A stretch of DNA of 64,000 nucleotides from Prostheceraeus crozeri (lineage: Eukaryota; Platyhelminthes; Polycladida; Euryleptidae), in contig CAJQUW010008964.1 in the NCBI GenBank assembly GCA_907163375.1, positions 146,501 through 210,500 on the forward strand, read 5' to 3'. The translations under genes and the position numbers were made by a program. Each line of letters opens with the position of its first letter. Position 1 is the first letter of the stretch. Under the pieces are notes generated by a model. It was not told the origin of the DNA and ran no database searches. It worked only from the letters and a program-made list of their open reading frames with translations. Shown here piece by piece: positions 22,375-32,361 of this stretch.

Positions 22375-25353
22375 TTACCACATATCAAGTCTCAGAAATA
22401 GACTTTGCAATGTTGATTTAAATTGAGATAATGAGTTATTATTAATTTCATCGTCGGATAACATGTTCCAATACTTAGCAATGCTCGATGTAAAAAAATG
22501 TCGACGATAGTCATGTCTGCTGTTTTTCGGCTGTATTCGAAGATGATTACCTCTAGTTCTAAAATCGGTTACTACATGAAACAATTCGCGAAAATCAACA
22601 TTGATCCGACCATGAAACATCTTATAGAGAAATATCAGTTGATACCTTATACGACGAGTACTCAATGATAGCAGATTCAATTCTTTGAGTCTTTCACGAT
22701 ATGGTAAGTGACGAAGATTCTGGAAAGATCCTGTCATCCTTCTTTGAACACCTTCAATTTTATTAATGTTTTTCACTTTGTAAGGATGCCATATCAGACT
22801 CCCATATTCTAAAACTGAACGTACGTGTGTCTTATATAATGTTATTGAGATTTGCTGTTCACAATGACAAAATGTTCTTCGTATGAGGCCAAGTCTTTGA
22901 CGTGCTTTGTTTACCATACCGTTAATATGTTCATCAAAAGATAATTGATCGGTGATTATAATGCCCAAATCTTTGTATGAATTGGTGATGGGAATAGGAA
23001 TACCACACACATGCACTGGAATACGTGTGTTGTTGGCTCCAATGTGCATCATCCGACATTTTTCTAAATTCAAAGTCATTCCGTTGGTGTCGTTCCAAAT
23101 TTGTAATTTCTGAACATCTAATTGAAGTCTGTCTTCATAATCATTATCAGCACCTCGTTCAGACCAAACATTAGCTAGCTTTATATCATCGGCATATTTC
23201 ACAACAAAACTATATTCAAAATCGACTTCGAAATCATTCATATAGATGTCGAATAGGATCGGGCCGAGAACAGACCCCTGAATAACACCACTTCGGATAT
23301 GCCTCAGAGATGATCGATGGCCGTTATAAATAACCATTTGTTTTCTGTCGTTAAAATAATTTCTGATCCATTTTAATAGTACGTCATCGAAACCATACTT
23401 AACCATTTTAGATACGAGGCGGTCATGAGGAACACTTTCAAACGCTTTTTTGTATTCGAGGAATAGCACATCAATGTTATAACTTAGGTCTGCATTTCTG
23501 CACAAAAAGTCAAAGAAACTCAAACCAGCTGTTTCTGTGGACTTTCCTGGTAAAAAACCGTGTTGAGAAGAGTGGATAATTTCATTATCTAAGCAATAAG
23601 TTACGATCGATTCTCTGACGATTCTCTCCATAACTCGACAAACAACACTTGATATTGCTACAGGTCGATAATTTGAAATAACATTCTTTGCTCCTGATTT
23701 GTGAATTGGTGTTATCATGACAAGTCTCCACCCATCAGGTATCGTTGCAGTTTGAAATGAAAGATTGAATAATTTGGATAATATCGGTGAAAGGAAAAAT
23801 GCGACTTTTTTTAAGATAACATAAGATAAATTGTCAATGTCAACTGTCCCAGAGTTTGGCAAAGTATTCAAAACTTTGAAAACATTTTCGGGTGAGAAAC
23901 ATGGGAGAATCATTGAATCATATGTTTGGTTGACAGCAATACTGTGATAATCACGACCAGAAACACCAAGATTTGAAAATGCAGTTGAAAAATAATCATT
24001 AAAGCTTTCAGAAATGTCATTTCCATGATAAATCGCTTCATCATTCGGTCCTTTAAACGTATTGGCAATGTGATTTGTCTTTAATTTTGAATTTACGTAT
24101 TTCCAAAAAGATTGTTTGTTTGATGCGTATTGTAATGCAACTTTCTTTTCATGCTCATAAACTGCCTTTTTCTTTTTTTCAATTAAATTTTCTTCTGCTA
24201 CCTGTAATTTAATGGAGTTCAATAATGAAGGATTTAGCTTTGCATTAACACAACACCGTCTACGTCGACGAAGCGCCGTCCTCACATAGCTACAGCATTT
24301 CGGAGACCAAATAGTTTTACTTTTACTTGGAATACAGGACTCGATCATATGTTTGAAAGACTCTAAAAAGAATATCCAAATATCATTTACATTTTGTACA
24401 TTATCAAGATAGCTCCAGTCAAAATCATTGATCAATTTCCGAAGTTGCTTCCATTTAGCTTTGGAATATAGATACATTTTTCTACTTGCATTTGTTGGTG
24501 GTTTATAAGGTAATAATTCCAATTCCCATTGAATTATTGAATGATCGGATTTATCAAAAGTATCCATGATTTGAACATTTTCAGCGACTAGACCGTTTGT
24601 TGTAAATATTAAGTCCAGTAAACTGTCAGACTGGCGTCGTGTAGAATTGCAAACGTTCTGAATTAGGTAGTTCGAGAAATACCATTCGACAAGGGGATTG
24701 TCAATTACACTTATTATACTTGAAGAACACCAATCTATTTCGGGATAGTTGAAATCTCCAACAATACAGTAGTTGGCATAATCATCTTCAAAAGAGTTAT
24801 TCAAAAAATGATACAATGAATCATCATTTATATCAACATTTGGGGGTCTATATACACATGAAAATCCAATTTTCTCGTTTTCATCGTTTATGATGAATAT
24901 GGAAATCGCGTCATAAGCTTTGTCGACTGTACGAGTGATATACGAGGATAAGACGTCACATTTCACGTATATCATAACTCCACCTCCTCTACGTCCAGCT
25001 CGATCACATCTGTACAGAGTATAATTAGGAATGGAAAAGTAGGCATCTGGCAATTCATCATGGGCCCATGTCTCGGTAATGAAAATTAACGTGGGATCGA
25101 CTTCAGCAGCATACATACGTAATGTATCGACTTTATTAACCAGAGATCTTGCGTTTGCATAAAAACATAGCATTTTATTATCAGAGTCTACTGTATGATT
25201 GTAGTCACATGGAGGACTGGGAAACTGCCGTAGGGATAAATCGTAAATCAAATTGGAAAAATAAGGAGATAATGAAGATACAGAGTTAGCGTAGAATGAT
25301 ACCAAAAACCGAGAATACGAATACAGGAGCGAACTCACTGAAGAAAAGTCCAA
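22375..25353 (-). CDS. LINE ORF2: AP endonuclease and reverse transcriptase
   Basis: The open frame of 992 codons (counted from a TTG, not an ATG) encodes a LINE polyprotein. The first ATG is codon 61 at 25173, directly before the endonuclease domain (YANARSLVNKVDTLR, then ITETW, GDFNYPEIDW and SDHSII). The RT domain follows with NYRPVAISSVVCRVMERIV, QHGFLPGKST, a motif A reading FLEYKKAFESVPHDR, SGVIQGSVLGPILF and the active-site YADDIKLA. The C-terminal region is rich in RR(M/L) and YRERL motifs typical of CR1/L2/Jockey elements. In motif A the expected catalytic Asp is Glu (codon at 23455-23457), which would be expected to cripple RT. The frame is continuous with ORF1 apart from the TGA at 25363-25365. 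Either internal start at codon 61 or stop read-through could produce it. Confidence 0.93.
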   Translation of the reverse strand: MDFSSVSSLLYSYSRFLVSFYANSVSSLSPYFSNLIYDLSLRQFPSPPCDYNHTVDSDNKMLCFYANARSLVNKVDTLRMYAAEVDPTLIFITETWAHDELPDAYFSIPNYTLYRCDRAGRRGGGVMIYVKCDVLSSYITRTVDKAYDAISIFIINDENEKIGFSCVYRPPNVDINDDSLYHFLNNSFEDDYANYCIVGDFNYPEIDWCSSSIISVIDNPLVEWYFSNYLIQNVCNSTRRQSDSLLDLIFTTNGLVAENVQIMDTFDKSDHSIIQWELELLPYKPPTNASRKMYLYSKAKWKQLRKLINDFDWSYLDNVQNVNDIWIFFLESFKHMIESCIPSKSKTIWSPKCCSYVRTALRRRRRCCVNAKLNPSLLNSIKLQVAEENLIEKKKKAVYEHEKKVALQYASNKQSFWKYVNSKLKTNHIANTFKGPNDEAIYHGNDISESFNDYFSTAFSNLGVSGRDYHSIAVNQTYDSMILPCFSPENVFKVLNTLPNSGTVDIDNLSYVILKKVAFFLSPILSKLFNLSFQTATIPDGWRLVMITPIHKSGAKNVISNYRPVAISSVVCRVMERIVRESIVTYCLDNEIIHSSQHGFLPGKSTETAGLSFFDFLCRNADLSYNIDVLFLEYKKAFESVPHDRLVSKMVKYGFDDVLLKWIRNYFNDRKQMVIYNGHRSSLRHIRSGVIQGSVLGPILFDIYMNDFEVDFEYSFVVKYADDIKLANVWSERGADNDYEDRLQLDVQKLQIWNDTNGMTLNLEKCRMMHIGANNTRIPVHVCGIPIPITNSYKDLGIIITDQLSFDEHINGMVNKARQRLGLIRRTFCHCEQQISITLYKTHVRSVLEYGSLIWHPYKVKNINKIEGVQRRMTGSFQNLRHLPYRERLKELNLLSLSTRRIRYQLIFLYKMFHGRINVDFRELFHVVTDFRTRGNHLRIQPKNSRHDYRRHFFTSSIAKYWNMLSDDEINNNSLSQFKSTLQSLFLRLDMW

Positions 25354-25362
25354 GCTTGGGAG

Positions 25363-26127
25363 TCAAAACAATTGATTTCGTATGTCAAACCGGTCGATGA
25401 CTTCGTTATTTTTGAATAACTGACCACGTTTTATATACACTTTGTCACTTTTATCGGCTGATTCTCGGATCTGATTCATAGCTTGTCGTAAACGTTTGTC
25501 TTCCTTACGAGTAAGAGGACTTGCATCTGGATTAATAAATACTCGTCCAAAATCCGTAATAAATTCAAAATTTCTTCGTAACTTGGATTGCGATCGAAGT
25601 ACTTCATGTCTGTCGTTTATATTGAAAAATCCAATTTTCAGTAGTCGTGGACCATAAATGGAAGAATTACCAACTCTTACACAGGACTGAATGTTAATTT
25701 TTGAGTTACAAGCAGCTGTACACAAATAACTTATCTTCTCTAAGTCAGTGGATAACGACTGCCCATCAATTCTTATTTCTGATTCTGAGACACTGGATAC
25801 CATAAGAAAAGGTAATCGTTTTGCAGATTCCGTGCGTTCAATTAGGCGTTGTTGGTCAACGATGATCTCTTTCACCTTATCCAGCTCAATAGAAAGTCGA
25901 AGTTGCTCTACTTGAACATTTTCCAATTTGCCCTCAATTACATCTATCTTATTGAGAAGTCTGTCTAGTTTTGAGCATATCTTGTTTTCCAATTGTGTGA
26001 CTGCATCGTTTATTTTCTGAGTAATCAATTGCTCAATTCTCGACATAGAAACTTCATCAGAAGAATTTGCTGATGTAGAATTTGATCGCAGCGCACGGGC
26101 CTTTGGAGTTTTGTCTTTATTATTCAT
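25363..26127 (-). CDS. LINE ORF1: coiled-coil RNA-binding protein
   Basis: I start at the ATG at 26127 (254 residues); the same frame is open further upstream but from a GTG inside the tRNA-like region. A heptad-rich segment (about residues 30-100, with LENKICSKLDRLLNKI and DVIEGKLENVQVEQL) predicts a trimerising coiled coil. It is followed by an RRM-like/C-terminal segment (YGPRLLKIGFFNINDRHEVL) and a basic tail with DASPLTRKEDKRLRQ, the D-L/S-P-L-x-R-K phrase common in LINE ORF1 proteins. The likely role is binding LINE RNA in the ribonucleoprotein. It ends in TGA with the ORF2 frame continuing directly. Confidence 0.85.
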   Translation of the reverse strand: MNNKDKTPKARALRSNSTSANSSDEVSMSRIEQLITQKINDAVTQLENKICSKLDRLLNKIDVIEGKLENVQVEQLRLSIELDKVKEIIVDQQRLIERTESAKRLPFLMVSSVSESEIRIDGQSLSTDLEKISYLCTAACNSKINIQSCVRVGNSSIYGPRLLKIGFFNINDRHEVLRSQSKLRRNFEFITDFGRVFINPDASPLTRKEDKRLRQAMNQIRESADKSDKVYIKRGQLFKNNEVIDRFDIRNQLF

Positions 26128-26164
26128 GATCAGAAGAATTATCAAAATAATAAAAGGATCAGAC

Positions 26165-26245
26165 AAAATTTGAAATGACCGGGATTCGAACCAATGCACA
26201 AAAATATCGCTAATCCAGCCCTCAACCGTTACACCAACCGAACAC
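26165..26245 (-). promoter_or_regulatory. tRNA-like internal promoter (A box and B box) in the LINE 5' leader
   Basis: On the minus strand an A-box TGGTGTAACGG (26226-26236) and a B-box GGTTCGAATCC (26182-26192) are spaced like those of a tRNA gene. The supposed acceptor-stem sides do not pair, so it is not a functional tRNA. It may be a tRNA-derived SINE head captured by the LINE, or an internal RNA polymerase III promoter. It lies upstream of the ORF1 ATG and on the same strand. Confidence 0.65.
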
Positions 26246-26689
26246 GTGCCAGATTCCGTGCCAATACTATGCTAAGATTGCGACCTATATGCCTGAATGA
26301 CCACTTGACGACCTTGAAATCGCGTGATCGCAAACAGGCAGCAACACAGCAAGTGAACAAGACTCGGATCACAAAACAGGATAGCACCGTCGGATGAGAG
26401 AACGAAGCGAGGACGGGATAAACGAGGATAACCACTCGACGCACGATGACACGAGGAGAAAAATGATGTAAAGATCAACTAAATCCGACGCGTAGGAATC
26501 ACAAAAAAGGCAAATTTCATAGATTTTCACGAGAGACAGATATCAGACCAACCACACTCGATGACGATGCAATTGAGTGAACGATGCAATTATGAACAAT
26601 GTGAAGAAATACATGCTACAAATAAAATTCTCAAATCAAAATGTATCACTTCTTTGAAATTTCAAGGAGTGATTAAATGATGATCTCAT

Positions 26690-27222
26690 CCAAGTTTACC
26701 AAAATTTTGTCCTTGGTGTACTTGGATGTAGCTGTCAGTCATTCGTATCGCTCGATGACTAAGAATCCAATAAATTGGAAAGAATTCGCAAACGTTGCCA
26801 TAGAATTATCTGCGGTTTCACCTGTGTGTCAAAAGTTTCCTTCTTTGAAAGAAAGAGGAACATCTAGAGCACTTAAAACATTTGAAAGTTTGAAAGTCCC
26901 TACAACATTTTGCACGATCTCTTCCCTAAGCGTTTGACCCTCTCACATCATCTTCAACTGAAACTTGTCGAAGAGTAGATTCCTTAATTCCATATTACAC
27001 CTCTCTTTTTAATCAAACAAAGTCTTCGCCACAAAGATATCAAAGAATTTCTGGAACACCGCATTTTCAAACTCTCATTTTCAATCAATCCTGATATAAC
27101 TTATTGTCACTAACTTTTCCCGTAACTGCTTCATTAGCTTATGAATGCTGTGTAAAAAGCGCTGATTTTGTAAAGAATGATTTCTATTGATGTTTTAATA
27201 AAACGATTATTATTATTCATAA
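26690..27222 (+). pseudogene. Decayed LINE 3' end (CR1-type)
   Basis: Plus-strand frames show weak remnants of a CR1-type C-terminus: RKRCHRIICGF-like and then IPYYTSLFN, the kind of phrase that closes CR1-type ORF2 proteins. Several frame changes and stops separate them. The sequence ends in AATAAAACGATTATTATTATT (27195-27215), a short ATT-type tail. It is not obviously the same family as the intact LINE upstream. Confidence 0.4.
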
Positions 27223-27666
27223 TTTTCATCTGACAGTATCAGACATTCGCAGCTGACTCTAATTTACCTCATCGAGATTTCTTAGCAGAGTGCATGCAGT
27301 AACATACTGTCAATCAAATTTCCTAATAGAGTCGCATTGCAGGTATTTGTGACTTTCGATTAGGACTGTGCGCTAGCCACACTTGCTCGCACAGCAGGGA
27401 AAATTTTAAAAATTTTCGCTGAAGCGCTTGTCAAAAACATTGCCGAAAATCAATTTGCTGTGCGCTCTGGCTGTTATGACAATTAATTGAGAATTCAAAA
27501 TCTTGAAAAAAGGGTCTTCTAAAATGGGGAATCTTTTATTGTTCTCTTTTTGTTCATATGTTTATATTTTATACAATTTAATGCGAATTGTGTGAAGTAC
27601 TAAGGAAACTTCTAATAATGATGAACAATTTGAAATAGACATACATAGGCCTGTTTTAATTTTATT
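27223..27666. other. Intergenic stretch, nothing recognised
   Basis: AT-rich sequence between two LINE remnants; no gene or repeat identified. Confidence 0.45.
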
Positions 27667-28330
27667 TTGCCAATATTTGCAAGTGACTCTCGATCATCAT
27701 ACCTTGATTCATTCATTCATTCTACCTCCAGCTTCATTCTTTGTGGCGACTTTAGTGACTTCAAAACCCTATTCTTCTCATTGCATTTCTCGTGTACCAA
27801 TTATAGTGTATCGCCAACTCAGCAATATTCTTGTCTTAACCATATTTCTATCCAGGAGTCACTGGAAAGCCGTTATCCTAACGTCGCTGAAATATGCGCA
27901 CCACTATGCTCTTCTGATCATAATTCCGTCCTCCTTACTCCGATTCCAACTTTAAGGACCAAGTAAGTAACTGTCATGACTGTTTTCAATTACAGACAAT
28001 TCCACATTACTGCTTTTTTTGACTCACCTAAATGCAGACTTCAGTGGGGTATATAAGGGTATATAAGGGATTGAATGTGGGCGAGAAGTATTTTAAATTC
28101 TACGAAATTTTCTAAGAAGCAATGACACCTGTTCCCACTCGTGAAGTTATAATGGCAGAATCTGACAAGTCCTGGATCATCCCTCTGTTGAAAGCACTCA
28201 TCGAAGAGCGGTGGGCAACTGAGTGGTCTTCATAAACCCACCTGAGGGAAAAGGGAAGTTAGAAATTCAAAAGGCTAAGTAAATGTGGGCTTCCAGGACG
28301 CTTGAAGCTTGCAAGCAAGAGAAGCAAAAG
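27667..28330 (+). pseudogene. LINE endonuclease-domain remnant
   Basis: The 27667-27966 frame includes SFILCGDFSDF, then SCLNHISI, then PLCSSDHNSVLL. These are the G-D-F-N, L-D-x-I-F/I and S-S-D-H-N-S-V-L-L motifs of the apurinic endonuclease domain of CR1/RTE-type LINEs. After a stop, another frame continues (about 28115-28240) with PVPTREVIMAESDKSWITP and LLKALIEERW, which resembles the linker between endonuclease and reverse transcriptase. Reverse transcriptase sequence is missing. Several stops and frame changes show long decay. Confidence 0.7.
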
Positions 28331-28344
28331 GAAACAATAGATTA

Positions 28345-28940
28345 ACAGCGAATCTCTTCATACCAAGCATTACGAGGCCTTTCAACTGCTATCAACGGCC
28401 ATCGTCAGGCGAGTGAAAATTACAAACTGGTGAATGACTAGACCGTCAATAAAAACATTTCATGAGCCACGACACGAACGTGTCAAGAACAAAGCAATCA
28501 GATCACGTACAACATTTATTTTGTTACCAAAAGTAATGAAGGCATGAGACTGATTCGAGTCCAATAAGTAAGATAATAAAAACAGCATATTTTGCGGAAA
28601 AATAGAGAAAAGTGGAGTCAAGGAGTCAAGCAGGAGTCCCACTGAGCACTCAAGGAATTTTTTGGCTCAGTTTGCGGAGTCAAGATTCTTTGACCAAACC
28701 GCCTTCGCCAAACTTCTTTTTCCAACACAGTCATGCTTCGAAAGTCGACACGATGATCGCTCTCGTGAGCATGACGGACAACTCCGAATGCTCTGTACAT
28801 TCCTCTGTTCTCTTTTTCTCTCCTGAAAGGTTCGACCTGACTCACCAACGTAGCTTCATGTACAATCCTCCTCGGCGCAGGGAAGATGGTAGATGACACC
28901 CAGCTGAGACGACGGCGTAAGGCATTTACCGACAAGAGAA
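28345..28940 (-). pseudogene. Penelope-like element remnant (GIY-YIG nuclease C-terminal part)
   Basis: The minus-strand frame 28618-28935 includes VVRHAHESDHRVDF and VLEKEVWRRRFGQR, matching the H-x-x-E-x-x-H-x-I/V-D and W-x-R-R-x-x-E/Q pattern at the end of the PLE GIY-YIG endonuclease domain. Downstream on the same strand, near 28400-28430, TCGCCTGACGATGGCCGT looks like the PLE 3'-terminal phrase. The reverse transcriptase is not visible. The identification rests on short motifs. Confidence 0.5.
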
Positions 28941-28944
28941 CTCC

Positions 28945-30616
28945 TCAAAGTCGAGGCTGGTTTCATCCCCGATTTGATTCCAATCTCTTTGGATGGATGG
29001 TACCGAATCATGGAACGTCAGCTGGGAAGCCACATCAGTTTCTGGACGTCTGGATCTCCATCATATTTTGCACTCTTCGTCATCACCATAACCATTTGAT
29101 GTCAAAGCACTGATGAATTGTGACTTTTCTTCCTGATAATTATGTGAGCAGGTAGTCGAGGCTCTAGAGGGAAGAGATTTTATCAATCCCTTGAATCTAT
29201 CAATCTGTTCTGTCTGATGCGAACTCTATAGCCTGAATTCAAACCTTTGAGTATGTTATTTTAAGCCACTGTCCTATGAACCTTACACATTTCGGTTGCC
29301 CAAGGACTGCCTTGTTGTCGCACCTTACTCAAGCAGTGAATAATTTCAGGTTCAAGACATCACTGTGGAACAAAAATCGCTATTCGAATGCGACGGCTAT
29401 GAGTGCACTGTCAAATTTTGTTGGAAATTCCCTCAATCCTTCTAATTTTCTAACATCTCTACTTGTATAATAGAAGCCTATCATGAGAAGATCTGCGTCA
29501 TATTTGAGGATTTTTTGATGTTTTGTAGATTTGTCTTCATCCATGCTTTGAGACAATATCTCGGAATAATTGCTGTTTTAATACCCACTCATCATAAAAA
29601 TACAAAATACTTATGGGATTATGTGAACCAAGTCCCACACTTGTCAAGTAAGTCGTTTCATATATCTTGTTTCTTGGGCAGATTTATTTCAATTCATGTC
29701 ACTCATTTTCTCTCCTTCAGTGCATGAGAGCCGTAGAATCAGGAAATTGTTGCAAGTAATGACAAAAAGTGACAAAATGAACGATTCAACTTGTCCACAT
29801 ATTTCAAACAGGCGCAACGACTGTCGACACTCCTTGATTGCATTAACTCATGACATTTTATTTCTTGCTTTTATCAGCTCTTCCATAAACTCTAGACCAC
29901 AAAAGACAAAATGTCAGATAACTGCACATTGTCAAGATGGCAGTTGTTGGCATTGTTTCTGCAGTGCACAAGAGAAATTCACTTTATGGATATTACATAG
30001 AAAACTAAAGTTTCGTTGATGTGTCGTGTGGATACGTAGCGCGGATGCTGAGATATGATTTTGATGTTTATCTCTGACAAGTATATTGATTCAAATTTCT
30101 GGTGTCATCAGAAATGTGAGGATTTCAAATTCCTGCGACTTTTAGTTGACTTTATCGCATCTTTCGATCTTTCTGACGGGTTTGTATGACGATCAACATC
30201 CCAGAGCTTCAGATAAACTAGTTTTGTTTCAACAACCATCATCTGTGTTGATCTTTTTCACTATCGTCTGTTTGACTGGACAATCATTCCTCAGGAGAAT
30301 AAATAAATTGAAGTTATAACCTATTAAGGAATGACTGAAAAACTTCATTTGTCTGCATCATCTAGCATTTGAGGGGCAAACTAACTACTCCTATTTATCC
30401 AGATTAGCCACCATGGCTCCTGTCACAGCCGTACACAATAGGCCGATTATTCAGAATCATTTTAATACATGCAGCGGTCTAAAAATTAAAATGCCCGCTT
30501 TAGTCTCCAGCCCTTGCTGATTAATGTCGGCAAATCTTCCCCTGAAGAAGTTCTATATTCACCGCTATGTGAGCGAATTGGGGCAAATGCGATTCTAAAT
30601 GCAAATAATACATGTA
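28945..30616. other. Intergenic stretch without recognised genes
   Basis: Short open frames at 29276-29470, 29515-29727 and 29696-30019 carry no recognisable domain. One stretch (NTKYLWDYVNQVPHL followed by a GTAAGT-like donor near 29650) could be an exon but I cannot assign it. Confidence 0.4.
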
Positions 30617-32029
30617 CAGGGTGTTCAAGATCTTCTGGCGGATTTTCATAAGTTATTATTGAGGCTCTAGTTCTTATGATTTTACACTTTAGTGATTAAA
30701 AGTATATTAGGTTGCAATATTATTTAAAAATCTACAAGAGGTGTTCCACATGACCTACATCACAGCGTATGCAAAGACGGCAACGCTTGATAAATGATTG
30801 ATAAGCACGAGAAATAACATCTGTGGTCATGTTGTCGAATAGAAAGATCAGTTTCTGTCACAATTCGTTCAAAGTTTTTGGACGGGGTTTTTTGTAGAGA
30901 TCATTTTGAATTTGACCCCATATCCAAAAATCCAACACTGACAAGTCTGGACATCTTGGAGGCCAGGAAATAGGCCCATCCCGACCAATCCAGCGATTAT
31001 CTAATTTCGAATTGAGGAGTTGTCGTACTTTAAGTGCCCAATGTGGTGATGCTCCTGTTGATACCACCGAGTTCGATTTTGTCGCTGTGTCATAATTGGC
31101 AGCACTTTGCTCAATAGGATGTCTTTGCACTGTTCTGCATTTGCTGTTCCTTCCATCACTTGGTAAGTAATCCCATCGTTAGGTGAGACCATGGCCCATC
31201 AGACCATGAAAGGTGACCGCATCGGTCTCTCATCAATCAAATGAGGGTTTATACGAGCATAACACGAAACAGTTGTCGGTTGACACTCCCATTAAGATGG
31301 AATGTTGCCTCATCACTGAAATCGATATTAGAGATGAAATTAGGATCCTGGATGTGGCGTTCAATCATCAAGCGACAAAATTGAAGTCGATTAGGATTAT
31401 CTTCTGGCTTCAGTTATTGTACAAATGTATGCTTCCAATGCTTGATGCCCTCTTCCTTACGCACTTTACTCACGGATGACAGAGCAAATCCGACTTCTTG
31501 CGCAATTTTTCTTTGCGAATTACTTGGAGCATCTTCGAAGGCTGCAATGACCGCTGCCCTCTTGTTAACCGAAAGTCTCCGCGCACTGTGATCACATATT
31601 CGCTTCTTCGGAGCAATAGAGAGGGTTCCCATTCCCATGAATCTCCGTTTCCAATTAAGCAATATTCTTGCTGAAGGAGGTTCTTTGTCGAACTGTTCAC
31701 TAAACAAACGCCTAGCCTTCTCACACTCATATGTTAGTACTGCAAATGCGACTACAGAAGCCATCTGCTCGTTTGTCAAGTCTCGATACTCCATAATGAG
31801 ATCCAATCATAAAGAAGACAGTTTTGGAAAACTTCCAACAGGGTAAATGCATGGGTTTGTTTCGTATAATTGATTTTCGCATATCCAATTAAATCAATGC
31901 TGTACATATGAAATCTATGTAAATATTTACAGTTTCGGTGTACATAGTTCGAATGACTTATTGCAAAACGGCTGTTGTATATATACTAAAACTGTGACAA
32001 AAATCCGCCAGAAGATCGCGAACACCCTG
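30617..32029 (-). mobile_element. Mariner-superfamily element with TA duplication, broken
   Basis: The ends read CAGGGTGTTCAAGATCTTCT at 30617 and CAGGGTGTTCGCGATCTTCT at 32029 (reverse complement), about 32-bp inverted repeats differing at two positions in the first 20. TA flanks both ends (30615-30616 and 32030-32031). The 1413-bp element encodes one transposase on the minus strand, broken by several frame changes and stops. Confidence 0.9.
30858..31794 (-). pseudogene. Mariner-type transposase, frameshifted
   Basis: The first ATG is at 31794. The N-terminal part (to 31414) has two helix-turn-helix-like segments, including FDKEPPSARILLNWKRRF and AQEVGFALSSVSKVRK, as in insect mariner relatives with a DUF4817-type start. 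The catalytic core follows in other frames: FSDEATFHLNG (first Asp), a damaged second motif near WYQQ, and SWPPRCPDLSVLDFW (third acidic residue is Asp). The gene changes frame at about 31410, 31270 and 31100, with stops, so the protein is dead. Motif SPDL-x-x-L-D-F places it in the Asp-ending branch of the superfamily. Confidence 0.85.
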
Positions 32030-32245
32030 TATATCGCAATTGCTTTCTGACGTGGTATCTAAAATTGATTCTCCTTGAAAGTGAATTTTCTATCAAAATT
32101 CCCCGGCTAAAATTTACTGCGCTCAAGTAAAGTTGACCGCCCTTGTCTTCAAAGTATCTTCCACAACAGAAATGGAGGTTCCAATGTGTAAATATATTTG
32201 TTTACAACTGTATTTGTTACATATTTGTTTTGTTGCAAAAAATTG

Positions 32246-32310
32246 TTTCTTTACGTCATCTGTCGTGCATTTCAACAGAAGGCATAGGAGGTGTCTTATA
32301 ATCAAAAAGA
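32246..32310 (+). repeat. 65-bp direct repeat, upstream copy
   Basis: TTTCTTTACGTCATCTGTCG and the next 45 bases recur at 35141-35205 in the same orientation with about five differences. The two copies flank the Penelope-like cluster and may be parts of its partial terminal repeats. Confidence 0.85.
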
Positions 32311-32361
32311 TCGACTTACTCTTTACGTCTGAAGTAGAAAGAATAATAATAATCCTGCAGT

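Larger units (their letters stand above)
22245..26470 (-). mobile_element. Near full-length two-ORF LINE (CR1/Jockey-type) with TAA tail
   Basis: On the minus strand the order is a 5' leader with tRNA-like promoter boxes (26165-26245), ORF1 (26127-25363), ORF2 (25353-22375), a short 3' UTR with the hairpin TGTATTTCTTTGAAATACA, and a (TTA)n tail at 22251-22277. Both ORFs are open, so this is the youngest-looking LINE in the window. The 5' boundary near 26470 is an estimate. No clear target duplication was found, as is common for CR1-type elements with microsatellite tails. ORF1 and ORF2 lie in one frame separated by a single TGA. Confidence 0.85.

Noticed and set aside
26165-26245. Functional tRNA gene on the minus strand
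   Set aside because: A and B boxes are good but the acceptor-stem halves do not pair and the T-stem is poor.
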